From contig NC_084835.1 of the NCBI RefSeq assembly GCF_033115175.1, forward strand, positions 25,749,858-25,813,857: a stretch of DNA of 64,000 bases. The letters run 5' to 3'. Below the pieces are notes generated by a model that was not told the DNA's origin, searched no databases, and worked only from the letters and a program-made list of their open reading frames with translations. This document shows, piece after piece, positions 32,556 through 46,593 of this stretch. Every line of letters begins with the position of its first letter. Within the stretch, counting starts at the first letter, position 1. Made by a program: the position numbers and the translations under genes. This DNA is from Lepus europaeus (Eukaryota; Chordata; Mammalia; Lagomorpha; Leporidae).

Positions 32556-33000
32556 ATTGAGTCTTATTGTTTGTGTCTGATGGTGCCTTCCTTTTAAATA
32601 GAGTTTAGTTTATGCACATTCATTATCATTACTAATACTCAAGAGTATCCTCTTTGTTTTGTGTTCCATCTGTTTCTGGTTTCCTTGTAGCCTTCTTTTG
32701 GATTAATTGAATAATTTTGGTACTTAGCTTTATCTCTGTAGTCAACTATTTATATTTGTTTGATCTAATTTTAGAGATTATTCTTTGTATTACAATATTC
32801 ATCCTTACCTTAGAGCAGTTAAATTAAATTAAAATACCAAGTTAATTTGCCTTAAATTGATAGTGTACCATTTCATGTAAACTACAAGAAATGTTGACAG
32901 TATAATTTCATTTATTCCCTTGTAGCACTTGGGCCATTTTTTATCAGAACTTTTATGTCTATATATGTTATAAACAGCAAAACTAACTTATGACTTCTCT
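32556..33000 (-). mobile_element. old L1-like AT-rich sequence
   Basis: It resembles antisense LINE sequence (tgtttctggtttccttgtag, 'tacttagctttatctctgta'), but it is too diverged to place in the element. Confidence 0.4.
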
Positions 33001-33463
33001 GAGAGTGATTGAGAAAATGGAAGGAGATCCCATATGTTCAAGCTTTCTCCTATCTTCGATCTAAATCTTCTCTGTGTGCTTCCTGCTCTCCGGCCCAGGT
33101 CCTTTTGGCCTCCAAAGTTCATACTAGAGGTCAAGGCCTGAGCTAAAACCCCTTCTATGTTCGCTGCCCCAGCTTTCACTGTCCTGGCTCACTGTACCTC
33201 CCCCTCCTGCCCCGGAATTCCAACTTTATCATAGAACCAGGCCTTGTCCGAAGTCTACACCCTCTGTCTTATCAATGATCCTCCCAGAGAAGCAAGAGCA
33301 AGTTCGCCTTTATCCTCAGGCCTAGTCCTCCAACTGGTCTTTGCCCCTCCCTCCCATTCCAATTTTACCATAAGAATAGCAAAGGGAGTAGTGACTCCAT
33401 CCTTCTGAGCTCCCTGTTAACGGCAAAACAAATTAGGTATCCACCCTTCTGATGGCTCTTTTG
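33001..33463. other. unclassified, possibly retroviral remnant
   Basis: C-rich sequence unlike the flanking LINE DNA. It may be part of the degraded retroviral element that continues beyond the SINE at 33464. No intact coding frame. Confidence 0.3.
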
Positions 33464-33790
33464 CTTTTTTTATTTTCTATTTATTTATTTGACAGGTAGA
33501 GTTATAGACAGTGAGAGAGACAGAGACAAAGGTCTTCCTTCTGTTGGTTCACCCTCCAAATGGCCACTACGGCCAGCGCTGTGTCGATCCGAAGGCAGGA
33601 GCCAGGTGCTTCTTCCTGGTCTCCCATGCAGGTGCAGGGGCCCAAGCACTTGGGCCATCTTCCACTGCCCTCCTGGGCCACAGCAGAGAGCTGGACTGGA
33701 AGAGGGGCAGCCAGGACTAGAACCCGGCTCCCACATGGGATGCCGGCCGCAGGCAGAGGATTAACCTAGTGAGCCAATGGCGCTGGCCCC
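33464..33790 (-). mobile_element. C-SINE
   Basis: Minus-strand copy with head ccaatggcgctggcccc. Perfect 11-bp duplication tggctcttttg (33453-33463 and 33791-33801). Confidence 0.95.
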
Positions 33791-33801
33791 TGGCTCTTTT
33801 G

Positions 33802-36800
33802 TTTTATCATGAGCAAGTCAGACAGGATAATCAGGTCTTTTGATGGGTTTTTTGTCCCCACCTTGTAACTGACTACCAAGCTGACCAGCCAGGTCTCCCC
33901 AATTCCTACAAACTTGATTTCCTGGCCTCATTAGCAAGCATTTCCTAGGCTGGCACTTTAAACCAGCTGGCGCACAGGGTCAATTACTGTTTTCAGACAT
34001 CTCTCCTTTCCCCTAATTGCCCCTTACTCTGTCACCTATCAGATCCTCCTTAAAAATCTCTGTCCAACCATCTACTCTGAAGGATGCTCTCCCCTATTAA
34101 ACCTAACATAATGGTGAACAATCTCCCCTGGACTTCTTGTCCCTGGCACATCAGCCCACAGCCCACAGTCACCTTTGGGTCCTGTCTGGCAGCTGCCTGA
34201 ACTTTTTGTTTCAAAGGCCGTCCCCCTCAATGGCTGACTGTTGACCAGGCATCATTGGCCTATGGTGTTCTTGGGGTAAAAAGCAACTGTAACTAGACAT
34301 AGGGTGTGAAGACATTTCTCTCTTGAATTTAGGAAGATCACTTGCCAAACTTATTTTCAATTTGTTTTTACAGGTTTCTGACGATATGAGAATGGGTAAC
34401 CAGTACTCAATGAAACAGCAATGGGTAATCAGTACTTGTTTTAGCCCCTAAGGTAGATTTTGCAATCTCTGGTTTAATGTCATTGATTTATAGCTAGAGT
34501 TTTATAAAAGGAGTAGGGTTCCATATGAATGCAATTTTGACCTTAATTGAGATAGAGGTATAATATAATATCATCATCTTGAGTCATTTAGGTTTAACTG
34601 CTAAATGTGAATTGGGTAAAGGCAAATGAGATAAATGTGTCTAAATATACACTTTGGTACTCTTAGCATCTTATATTCTGTAGAAAAACTATTTGGGTTT
34701 GTTAACAAATATGTTTTCATAAACTGTCTATGAAGAATAGTTCAATACTGCTTAAATGTAACTAAGGCTGAAATTTGATGTGTTACCTTATTTTAAAAAT
34801 GTTGTCTTAATTTGGAGAGTTTTAACAGGTTATTTCAAAATGTAAAACAAGGAAATCAGCAGATAAAGGGTTTTGTTTGTAAGAATTAAGTTGAGTAAGG
34901 TATGTGGAAGTCACAGAAGGTTATGAAAGAAAGAAATTTTTGGATACAAAAGCTATTAATCTATCTCTCTTTGACATAGAATTAGAATCTGATTCTCTGT
35001 TAAAGCAGTGAGGTTTTTGCAATACATATGTTAGTAAATATTTTAAAATTGTCTTAAAAATCTGTTCAAAATCTGTAGCATCTCCTCTTGATAATTTTGT
35101 TTAACTGATGACCCTCTGTCAGTTTTCTAGCTAGTTCCAGTAAACTATTTTCTCTTCCCTATTTTCTGATTCTGTTAAAACTGTTCCAAATTATGGGATT
35201 TGATTCAGTGCACTAGCTTTTAAATTTAAGGTTTTCTTTCTGATTTTTGGAATGACCAAAGAGACACAGATTTTGTGTTATGGTAAACTAATCTATTATG
35301 TTCCCTTAATGTCTCTGTTAAGTTCTAATTGTTTAAAAACAGTTTTTTATTAATAGTTATGGTTTGTTTAAATATATGCTTTTTCTAAAACATTCGAGTA
35401 ATCACCTTGTAACAATGATCAGATCTGGTCTGTCTTATGTCATGATGTTAAGGGATCTTATTTCAACCAGATATTTTAAGCCTTCTTGGCATCCTTGACA
35501 GGCATTAAAAAAAAAATCAAAGTTCCAAAGAATTTGGACTTTGAAACTTCCAGTTGGACCCCTGGAAATATCAAAGGATATATATCTCTCATCTTGTACA
35601 GACACCAACTAATCAGGCTATTTGGATTATATTACAGGTTCTGTCAAGATGTGAAGTGGTGCTAAATTTTAAGTTCCAATAATGTAAAATGCCACTGATA
35701 CAAATATGCAAAAGTTAAAATGTCTAATGATCTTGTGTTACCAGATGTGGTGGTTGGCTTAATGAGAAAGGTCCAGAGGCTTAAAAGGGTTAAATGTTTT
35801 GTAAAAATCCTACAGGTGCTTTCCAAGATACTGTGTGGAGTAAGCAAGTGCCTCTTGTTGGTTAATGAGTTTATGATTTTAAACGTGGCAATTTAAAGTC
35901 TTTTGTCATCCACAGTTTTGTATATCAGATTTGTGGCTCATAAAACTGAACATTGTTGGTTCCGTGTTTAGCTGTCCTATGGGTTCTGATGGACTTTTTC
36001 CAGCCGTTTCTATTGTGTTCAGTACTTTGGGTGGTCTGTAAACAGATGAAGCCAATAATGCATTATAGGTTCCAACTGAGAGACAGTATGGTTAATTGAG
36101 GTTACTAAGAGCAGAAAGTAATTTGAATCAATTGGTAGCTTACAAAAAAAAAAAAAAAAGATTTTAAGAAGCTGCTACTGAAACTGCTTTATTGTTCTAT
36201 CTTGTATGTTATGTTATACATGTGTACATATTGTATGTCTACATGGGAAACTTTATTAAGAACTCTTTCTATTGGCTTATAGATAAAAATTGCTCATAAA
36301 TTTAAACTGCTAAAATTCATCAAAGATACATTTTGATTCATGTGACCTGAATCTCTGTATCAGATATTTTAAATTTGTTGGTAGAAAGAAACTAAAATTG
36401 TTTTTACATGTTTGAGCTTGAGTTTGCTGGTCAAACAAGCTACACCAAGTTAGATATTTAAGAGATGTTTCCAAATACATGTATTCTTAAAGTTTATAGA
36501 AGGCATTGGATCTCTGGTAAATGTTTTCATAAGTTGTTATTTAGTGGTTGAAGTTGCTAAGTTTTCATTTATTATTGCTGTTGTCTTTAAGCGATCTGGG
36601 ACTGGTTCCCTCATTTCTCTATTCTAAGCCTGATTTTTCCCCTCATTTCTCTATTCTCTTTAAGATGGGAAACTGACTATACTGAAGGAGTCTCCAGGAT
36701 GTACAGTTTGATTTTTGGATTTTATAAAAGGGATGGCTAACATTTTCTTTAATAATAGCATACCCAGAATGAGAGTTTAAGTTACCATTTCACAGCTAGG

Positions 36801-37881
36801 TTTACTTCACCTCGGGCACAGTAAACAGGCAAAACCGCCCTTTCAGACCACACAAAGGGAGAGAAAGTTTTAAGGTGAGGACATAGCTTTCCTCATGGGC
36901 ATTGTCTACCCACAAAAACCACTACCAGACATGCCTGTGACTATAGACTTCTAGTTTAGGCCACCGAAGTTTAGAGCTGGGACTGGAGCACCCCCTTGGC
37001 TGGCATCCTCTGGTCTGCTTTAACAAAAACCAAGAGGAAAAGAAAGCTGGGCATGAGAAGCAACGTAAAGATAGGTGGTAGGCCAATTCAGGCTGCTCTG
37101 TACAGTGATCTGCCATCAAGGAGACCCAACAGGCCAGTCCACTGCAGTGGCTTTCAATGTGGAAAGCCCTGACCAGCCAAGAGTTGGGTCACTGGAAATG
37201 ACACTGCCCCGGAGTCCGAGGACTGCAGGTCAGAGCCACAGACCTCACTGGCTCTAAACTGAAAAGCCCTTCACTCTGCCCAGCTTCCAAAGTAACCACC
37301 GCTGCTGAGGGGACGGCCAGGTGACATTGTACACAGTAACTGTACATTTCCTCTTGGAGATGCCATCTGCTTTTACCTGGCCAGCTCTCCTCCCAGGCCA
37401 GCTAGGGAATGGAAGTCAACAGGGTGCCTCCCTCAAGGAGGTTCACATCTCCCGTAGAATGTACCCCATGTGAAGAGATAGGTCCGGGCCTCATAATTGG
37501 CAAGGCCTTAAAGCTCACCTGACAATTATCAGGCCCCTTTCCTCAGCTTCTATTGGCCTCTCAATTAGAAAACTTAGTCGTGCCACCTTAGGATCATGGG
37601 TTGCTATTCTCACCCTGTCTTTTATACTACTCTATCTGTTTAAGTGTTTACAGGAGGTGATAATGGAATGAACAAAGCCCTCACCAACCAGGCGGTCAGC
37701 CAATTGCTGCTACAGGGATATACTCGGCTCCCCACCCAGGAGATAGCGGCTTGAGACATCACCTCATGCCGGCAGAGAGTACCTCGTCATCCCATGTCAG
37801 CAGGAAGTGGCTCTAAATACAGATCATCATCCCTCCACCCCTCCTGGACTCTTGCTTTATATAAAAAATAAAAGAGGGGAA
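33802..37881 (+). mobile_element. degraded endogenous retrovirus-like internal region
   Basis: Its 3' end has the layout of a provirus. At about 37597-37671 an open segment encodes a strongly hydrophobic stretch of some 20 residues and then stops, like an envelope membrane anchor with a short tail. A different frame from 37668 encodes a tail-like peptide with a YTRL (YxxL) motif ending at 37754, so the tail is broken by a frameshift. A polypurine tract (aaaagaggggaa, 37870-37881) follows. Most of 34300-36800 is AT-rich and non-coding. I cannot identify gag or pol, or a 5' LTR. No functional gene remains. Confidence 0.45.
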
Positions 37882-38209
37882 TGTTAGCAAAATGGCGCAG
37901 TCTATGTGGCACCATCTATGCCTCGCTCGCCATCTTAGGCCCTGGCCCCCGGGCTTAGGTCCTAAGCCCCATGGTCTAACCACCACTGTCAGCTCCACCC
38001 CCACCCTAATGGGATTCACTGCTCCTACTTCCCTGCCTGTCCCCAGCAAAGGTTTAACAGGACCTGTTCCTGAACACGTTTCTCTCTCTTGATCTCTCTC
38101 TTACCCTCTTGCCCTCTCCCCCCAAGCCTGTCGGGCTTCCTCTCTCGCCCCCCAACAATAAACCTTTCCTCTAACTCTGGTGTTTGGTGTGTTTTGTGGT
38201 GGCCTTACA
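37882..38209 (+). mobile_element. 3' LTR of the retroviral remnant
   Basis: It begins TG directly after the polypurine tract (tgttagcaaaatggcgcag). It contains an AATAAA at 38157-38162 followed by a GT-rich U5-like stretch (ctggtgtttggtgtgttttg) and can end at ...ttaca near 38209. The length of about 330 bp fits a gammaretrovirus-type LTR. The 3' boundary is not proven because the 5' LTR was not found. Confidence 0.6.
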
Positions 38210-38261
38210 AATACTATTCTGTATCTAACCACGTATTTCTTATATTTTTGTCATTCATTCA

Positions 38262-38535
38262 TTCATTTATTTATTTCAGAGGCAGAGTTCGAGACAGGGA
38301 GAGACAGGAAGATCTTCCATCCACTAGTTCACACCCCAAATGGTTGCAACAGCCATGCTGGGCCAATCTGAAGCCAGGAGCCAGGAGATTCTGCCGGGAC
38401 TCCCACGCAGGTGCAGGGGCCCAAGCACTCGGGCCATCTTCTGCTTTCTCAGGCCATAAGCAGGGAGTGGAATCAGAAGTGGAGCAGCCGGGACAGGTTG
38501 AGGCTTAGGCCACTATGCCACAGTCCCGCCCCCCC
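38262..38535 (-). mobile_element. C-SINE, older copy
   Basis: 'atttatttatttcagaggca' to 'ccactatgccacagtcccgc'. It inserted just after the LTR. Confidence 0.85.
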
Positions 38536-38547
38536 CCCCCCGCATTC

Positions 38548-38862
38548 CTTCCTTTTTCTTTTTCTTTTTTTTTTTTTTTTAAAGCTTTATTTATTTGAAA
38601 GGCAGAGTTACAGAGAGGCAGAGTCAAGAGAAAGAGGGCTTCCATGTGTTGTTCAGTCCCTTATTGGCTGCAATGGCCAGAGCTGGGCCAATCGGAAACC
38701 AGGATCTTCTTCCCACTCGCCCACGCAGGTGCAGGTACCCAAGCACTTGGCCATAAGTAGCGAGCTGGATGGGAAGTGGAGCAGCCAGGACTTAAGCGTC
38801 GCCCTCCAGGCCCGCTGGTGCCCCAGGTTGAGGTGTAGCCCACTAGGCCCCCGCAGCGACCT
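38548..38862 (-). mobile_element. C-SINE, older copy
   Basis: Long T-run then 'ttatttgaaaggcagagtta', 'ccaatcggaaaccaggatct' and head 'cactaggcccccgcagcg'. Confidence 0.85.
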
Positions 38863-39011
38863 CCCATCATTCCTTCTTGCGGATGTAGGTTTCTGTCCGA
38901 GGTGAGTTCTCTTTAGCCTGAGAAACTTTGATGCTTGTCCTGTGGGTCTTGCTCTGACAAAATTTTTTAGCAACAAATTCTCTCAGCTTTTGTCTGATGA
39001 TATATATACTT

Positions 39012-39317
39012 TTTAAATGTTCTTATTTGAAAGAGAGGAGGAGAGACAGGGAGAGAGGGATCTTCCATCTGCTGGTGTACTCCCAAAATCGCCCTAGTCG
39101 TCAGCACTGGGGCTAGGCCAAAGTCGGGAGCCAGGCCCTTCATCCGGGTCTCCCACGTGGGTGACGGGACCCAAACCCTTGGGCCATTTTCTGCAGGTTT
39201 TCCCAAGTGCATTAGCAGGGAGTGGGTTTGGAAGTGGAGCAGCCAGGACTGGGACCTGCATGCATATGGGAAGCCGGCGTCATAGATGGTGATTTAACCC
39301 ACTGGGCCCCAGCCCCT
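39012..39317 (-). mobile_element. C-SINE, older copy
   Basis: 'cttatttgaaagagaggagg' to 'cccactgggccccagcccc'. Confidence 0.85.
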
Positions 39318-39607
39318 TCCTCTGTTTCCTGCGAAGTCAACTGTCTTCCCTGTTGCTGTTCATCTCAGTGTGACTGTGCTGTGCATCTTCTCCCCATTCC
39401 TTATTTTTTTTAATTTTCCATTTTTAAAAGGAATAAAGGACTTACTTGAAAAGTCAGCACTGACCCCAAGGCACTTTAAGAACAGGAAAACGTGGCTCTT
39501 ATTCAGAGAATAATGAATCAATGGGAATAATTATTAGATGACTCAAATGTTACTTATCAGACAAGAACTTAAACAGTTAGAATTATTGTGTCAAAAACTG
39601 GCAGAGG
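39318..39607. other. no gene; AT-rich unclassified sequence
   Basis: No motif or long frame. It could be old repeat DNA. Confidence 0.4.
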
Positions 39608-39690
39608 AGGAGCCGGGGTTGTGGCCCAGCGGGTAAAGCTGCCGCCCGTGACGCTGGCATCCCGTGTGGGTGCCAGTTCGAGTCCTGACT
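39608..39690 (+). mobile_element. C-SINE head fragment
   Basis: Only the tRNA-like head is present: 'gagccggggttgtggcccag', A-box region, and B box agttcgagtcct. The body and tail are missing. Confidence 0.7.
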
Positions 39691-42231
39691 GCTGAGATCT
39701 GAAAGTTTACAGGCAGCAGAACCCAGCCAAGCGGCTACACCTGAGCTTTGTCGTGGCGGCGGTGCGTGGTCTTGCACCTGGGGGAGTGAGGGACTGGAGA
39801 CAGCTGGGCCAGGGAGCCTCCTAGGAGAGGTTTCGAAAGTAGACGGATTCAGTGGGCACAGTGGTTTCTCTCCTGTCCTTCCCCTTCTTAACGGAAACAT
39901 GGACACAATGGCTGGAATTGTGGGAGTCCTCTGGAGAGCACAAGGACCCGGGTCCCGCCCCACGGGTGCCAAGCGCACAGAGGGAAGGCGGTGGGGCCCC
40001 GGGAGCGCGTCCTGGACTTCCACCGCTGGGAGCGGGCCCGCAGGAAGCAAACAGGCTTCATTTCGGCCAAGTTGCCGTCTTTGGGCTTTCTCTGCAGTGA
40101 GGGCCTGATACAACTCTGAACTGCCATGGGAGTTACAGGAGCAATTTCCTTTTCATAGCTTTCTTTGTGGGAACTTTGAAACATGTCCAGACACAGAGCA
40201 AGTGGTCCTCGCCCAGATCAGCAATGAGCATCTCACACTCAGTCGTGTTCCTGGGTGCCCACCTCCTCCCCGGGGCTGACTTTCACAGGTGTCGCTTTTG
40301 TGGGTGCCATGTTGTCTTCAGCCCACTTGCATCAGATGAGCCTCTTCATGCCCCACCCACCCCAGACCTCAACCCACCTTCTCCGATGCCCATGTAGCCT
40401 GCTTGGACCTCCAGGGACGAGGCCCCCAGTGTCTGTGGCATCCCATCCCCACCCCAGCTCTCTTTGGAACCACCCCTCCTTTCAAGGGGGGAAGGAATAG
40501 GGCTGCAGGGGCCAGCCTCTCTCTCTGCCTTGGCTGGGAACCGCTTGGTCTCCCTGGAGTGCGTTCCTGCATGTCTCCATGCCCTTCCAGGTGGCGCTGG
40601 GGAGGGGCTGGAAGGCAGGAACGGGCGGCAGCACTAGGCCCTCGCCCTCTGTCCTGGGACCACGGCAGACGCGGCTCTTGCGTGGTGGAGCTGTCCCTCA
40701 TGTCCCCATGCCTCGGGCCCTGCTCTCCTGCCGCCTCTGCACACTCGGGCCTGCTTTGCCCAGGAGGGTCCTGGTTCACACGTGCTGTACCCAGCGAATT
40801 TACTCACAGTGCCAAGGTCCAAGGTCACTCTAAGGCCAAACCCCATGTGAAGCTCTGTTGATACTCAATGAGGAAATTTAGCTGTGGGCGTGCCCAGCAC
40901 TCACTTTCTCCCGGTTTGGCCGACTATAGCTCTTCCGCATAATAAGCACTTGCTTCCACACTAACTGGAAGTGGACTTGAACAGACTCAACTTCTACACA
41001 ACAAAGCTGATCAGAAACTTCCTTACAGCAGGGTGTGGGAGGGGTGGGGTAGTGCCCTCCAGGAGCAGAGTGCCTGTGCGCACAGGTGGGCAGCGGGACG
41101 CTGGTAGGCCCGGTTACACGTCGGGTGTTTGGCAGGTGGGACTGGGAAGGACAAACAGCAAGGCTCCAGGCTGCTGCGGGCTCAGGCGAGGGGCTTGAGG
41201 TGCAGGGTGAGAGGAGACGAGATGCCTCACCCAGTGCAAACCCAGGGAGACCCCTGACCCCTGCAGCCCTCCTGGCTGCTCCTCCCAGTCCTTGTGGCAC
41301 AGCCACCAAGGGAGGACCCTGGGAAGGGCCACAGACCGCAGGCTTCTGGGATGCGGGCTCAGACAAACACCGGAGGGATCCGGGATGAGGGTGTAGGACA
41401 AAGCAGAGACAGAGCGGGCGGGTGAGACGGAGGGAGACTCCGCAAGGCAGAGGCCCACTGGCACCGGCACCGGCAGGCCAGCAGAGGGAATGGCAGTCTG
41501 AGGAAGGGTGCAGAGCAGCCTCTGAGGCTGTGGTAGGAGCCGGAGGCCGCCTGCTGCAGCCACAGCGCCCAGTGCAGAGGGGCAGCCTGCCCGCCTCAGC
41601 CCTCCCTTCAGGCTTCCCGGCCCCCAGCCCCTGAGCGCTCTCCCCGCCCTGGCCCTGCCTGCTTCTCCTGGGAAGTGGCAGCAGAGCGAGTGTTCAGCCC
41701 CCAGGGAGGAGGCGGCAGGCACAGCAGCTGTCCCTAGGCTCCTGCTCTGGCTGTGTCCCCACTCCAGGAGGCACGGCGCCCGCCCTGTCCCTGCTGTTGC
41801 TATGCTGAGGGGCCCCGCCTTGTGGGCTGCCTGCGAGCCCTGTGCTGGCCCTGAGGGCCCTGCCAGCAAGAGCTATGGAATCCTGGCCCTCCTAGCTGGC
41901 CCAGGCCGCAGCCAGACTCTGGTGCCCTGCTCTGAATGGAGATGTGTAGGCATAGCCTGCAGAGAAGCAGAGCCCGGTGCCTACCGCCACTGTGGAAGAG
42001 GCTGGAATGTGGCCCATGGAGGTGCTGGAGCTTGGCCTGTGTGCCCTGGGTCTCTCAGATGCTGGGTTGGTCAAGGGTGCCACTGGGGGCGAGAGCGGGG
42101 GGTAGGCAGGTGCCCTGGGGACAGGGACTCTAGAACCCTCACCCCCACCCCCAGGAAATCTTGCTGTGGGCAAGGCAGGAAAGCGCAGGCCGTGCCCTCC
42201 CCCGAGGACAAGCATGTGGTCAGCCAGTGTC
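39691..42231. other. intergenic, no gene recognised
   Basis: GC-rich unique sequence with chance open frames on both strands (for example 41114-41869 minus). A 12/14 CTCF-like word occurs at 40584-40597. Confidence 0.6.
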
Positions 42232-42237
42232 TTTATT
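42232..42237 (-). terminator. IQCF6: poly(A) signal of the IQCF gene
   Basis: TTTATT on the plus strand is AATAAA on the minus strand, 37 nt beyond the stop codon, giving a very short 3' UTR. Confidence 0.8.
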
Positions 42238-42274
42238 GGGAGAGGGATCCAGTCTCCTGGGCTCTGCCAGCGCC

Positions 42275-43602
<1,328 letters not shown>

Positions 43603-43875
43603 GCATAAAAGCCTAGCTGGTTGAGACACCTGCATCCCAAGCCTACACACCTGGATTACATGCCTGGCTCTGGCTCCTGGCTCCAGCTTCCTGCTAGTGC
43701 AAACCCTGGGAGGCAGCTGGTGATAGCTATACTAACCGGATTCCTGCTGTCCACTTAGGAGACCAAGGTGGTGTTCCTGGCTTCCAGCTTCATCTTGGCA
43801 CAGCTCGGGTTGTGTATATTTGGGAGAGTGAATGAGCAGTTGGGAATTCTCTGCTTCTCAAATACATTTTTTAAA
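43603..43875 (+). mobile_element. C-SINE, old and diverged
   Basis: 'ataaaagcctagctggttga' then 'tggctcctggctccagcttc' and a tail 'ttctcaaatacattttttaa'. The order fits an old C-SINE but identity is low. Confidence 0.55.
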
Positions 43876-43883
43876 GTGTGGAG

Positions 43884-44190
43884 CAAGGCCGGGGTGTGGC
43901 AAAGGGTTAAACAGCCACCTGCATCACCAGTATCCCATATTGGAGGCATCCTGTATAGGCGTTGGTTCGAGTCCCAGCTGTTCCACTTCCAATTCAGCTC
44001 CCTGCTAATGACCTGGGAAAAGCCACAGGAGATGACCCAAGTGTTTGGGCTTCTGCCACCTTTGTGGGCGATCTGGCTGAAAGTCCTGGCTCAGCCAGGT
44101 CCGTTGTGGCCGCTCGAGGAATGAACCCGCAGATGGAAAATCTTTGTCTTTCTAACTCCAACTTTCAAATAAACCTGAAAATAAAATTCA
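43884..44190 (+). mobile_element. C-SINE, older copy
   Basis: 'ggccggggtgtggcaaaggg' head, B box tggttcgagtcccagc, tail 'ttcaaataaacctgaaaat'. Confidence 0.85.
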
Positions 44191-44290
44191 TATGAGGAAG
44201 CACTAAAATTTATGTGGCTAAAAATGCAGGGAAATACTATAGAGGTAGGACAGTTAATATAAACATTGTTAGCTTTGTGATATTTGCCAC

Positions 44291-44625
44291 TTTTTTTTTT
44301 TTTTTTTTTTGGACAGGCAGAGTGGACAGTGAGAGAGAGAAAGGTCTTCCTTTTGCCGTTGGTTCACCCTCCAATGGCTGCCGCCGTAGCGCGCTGTGGC
44401 TGGCGCACCACGCTGATCCGATGGCAGGAGCCAGGTGCTTCTCCTGGTCTCCCATGGGGTGCAGGGCCCAAGCACTTGGGCCGTCCTCCACTGCCTTCCT
44501 GGCCACAGCAGAGCTGGCCTGGAATAGGGGCAACTGGGACAGAATCGGTGCCCCGACCAGGACTAGAACCCGGTGTGCTGGTGCCGCAAGGTGGAGGATT
44601 AGCCTAGTGAGCCGCGGCGCCAGCC
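44291..44625 (-). mobile_element. C-SINE, young type
   Basis: T-run, 'ggacaggcagagtggacagt' to 'gagccgcggcgccagcc'. Flanked by tgccac at 44285-44290 and 44626-44631. Confidence 0.92.
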
Positions 44626-44639
44626 TGCCACATTTTTTT

Positions 44640-44897
44640 TAAAAAAAATTATTTGGAAGGCAGAGTGACAGAGAGGGAGTAAGTAGTTCACTCCTCAGAT
44701 GGCCACAACAACCAGGGCTGGGCAAGGCCAAAGCCCAGAACTCCAGCTGGGTCTGCCCCAGGAGGTCAGGGGCTGAAGCACTTGGGGCACAGGAGGCTGG
44801 ATCAGGAGCAGAGCAGCTGGGACTCAAGTGAGCGCCCAGACACGGGACGTGAGCATTGCATGCTGAGGTTCACCTGCTGCACCACCACACTGGCCAA
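44640..44897 (-). mobile_element. C-SINE, older copy
   Basis: 'ttatttggaaggcagagtga' to 'gcaccaccacactggcc'. Body partly deleted. Confidence 0.8.
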
Positions 44898-46079
44898 CAT
44901 TTCAACAATTGGTAAGCTGATTGCTTTTTACCCTCTGTAATTCTGGATGCCTTTTCTGAAGGTAGGCCTTGGCACGTGGCCCAAGCCTTAGTTCCCACAA
45001 AGCCAGGGTCTGCCCTGCGAGCTGTAAGATCGCAGTTGCTTGGCCAGGCCTCGTGGGAGTTCGTGTGGAGCTGGGTTTCCAGGATCCCTGTTAGGAATGG
45101 GAGTGCAGAGGCAGGTGAAGCTGGAATGCTGGAGTCCCTGGGGGGTTGGGAAGGCCACTCTGGCTCCTGTGTGAGCATGCATGAGGACCTGCTGAGTGCC
45201 CACAGCTGGTTGGGACTGTGCATAATCCACAGCTCTGTTGACATGCATTTAGCTTCCTGTGGCCTCTCACCACGGCTATGGTGCTGTCCGTCTGGGAGTC
45301 CTACAGGTTCTGGTCTCGCTACCAACCAAGCAATCTCTTTGCCTCATGTTTAAAGTCCTTGGAGGGGTGTATCCTACCACTTCGTTTAGTGCTGGTCAAT
45401 CTGGCTGAGCAGAGCTCTGGTTTAAGCCACTCAAAAGCCTGCATTAAACTGTCCATCCCAGTCAGACGTCCACTTCCATAGAAAAGATCACTTCCCGGGG
45501 GCTGTGGGCATGGCCAGCCTTGCCCAGGACCTCTCTCCTGCTCCACGCCGGCCTGGTTGGGTGCTGCCGTCACATCCCACCTTTGCTCCTCCTTGGCTAT
45601 CCCTGGGGAGAGCTGTGCGCCCCTGTGTGGAGGCGGTTGTGTGGTTACTGCAGAGTGGCAGCAGGTGCGGGTGGGGAGCAATGGCTTCCTGTGTCTCGCG
45701 GCTGCCGCCCTGGGTCTCTATTTTCTCCCTGATCCTTCCCTGGCTTCCTGTGTGCTTGATTTTTTTCCCCCCGATCATAAATATAGAAAACGTCTGTTGC
45801 TAAAATTTCAACAAGCAGAGACACATACAGTGGAAAGTTAATGTGGCATGAAAATTGTCTTCCAGTGTTATTCCTCCATACCTTATAGCTCATATCATTG
45901 GCTTAAATGTTCAATGAAAATAATTTATTTTCAATTAGACATCTGAAACACGGATCTATGCCTGTGAAAATTCACATTTCAAACCCAGATTTTTCTGGGT
46001 GATGGGTATTTCTTTCCCTGCGTCATTGCCAGTGCCAGCTTGGGGGACACTGCAGACGATGAGCTAGACACTACGCATC
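44898..46079. other. intergenic, no gene recognised
   Basis: Unique sequence. Open frames on both strands lack family features. From 45840 it becomes AT-rich towards the L1. Confidence 0.55.
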
Positions 46080-46269
46080 CACGTTCCTAATGCTGCTTTG
46101 TTCCTGTGTATTGTTTTAGTAATTGCAAGCTCACATGACATAAAATTGACAATTTTAACTACTGTAAAGTATGATAATGCCATAGCTCCTAGTACGTTCA
46201 TAATGTTGTGCAACCACCACCACTATCTAATTATGGGTTCTGACTTCATCTAGTCTCCAAAAGATGCCC

Positions 46270-46593
46270 CGGCTGGCACCACGGCTCAACAGGCTAATCC
46301 TCCGCCTGCGGCGCTGGCACACTGGGTTCTAGTCCCAGTCGAGGTGCCAGATTCTGTCCTGGCTACTTCTCTTCCAGTCCAGCTCTCTGCTATGGCCCGG
46401 GAGTGCAGTGGAGGATGGCCCAAGTGCTTGGGCCCTGCACCCCATGGGAGACCAGGAGAAGCAACTGGCTCCTTGCTTTGGATCGGCGCAGTTCCGGCTG
46501 TAGCAGCCACTTGGGGGGTGAACCAACAGAAGGAAGACCTTTCTCTCTGTCTCTCTCTTACTGTCTAACTCTGCCTGTCAAAAAAAAAAAAAA
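46270..46593 (+). mobile_element. C-SINE
   Basis: Head ggctggcaccacggctcaac, B box gggttctagtcccag, A tail. Short flanking repeat atgcccc (46263-46269 and 46594-46600). Confidence 0.93.

Noticed and set aside
41114-41869. 251-codon minus-strand open frame
   Set aside because: Low-information Pro/Ser/Leu composition in GC-rich DNA, overlapping frames on both strands, no recognised domain.
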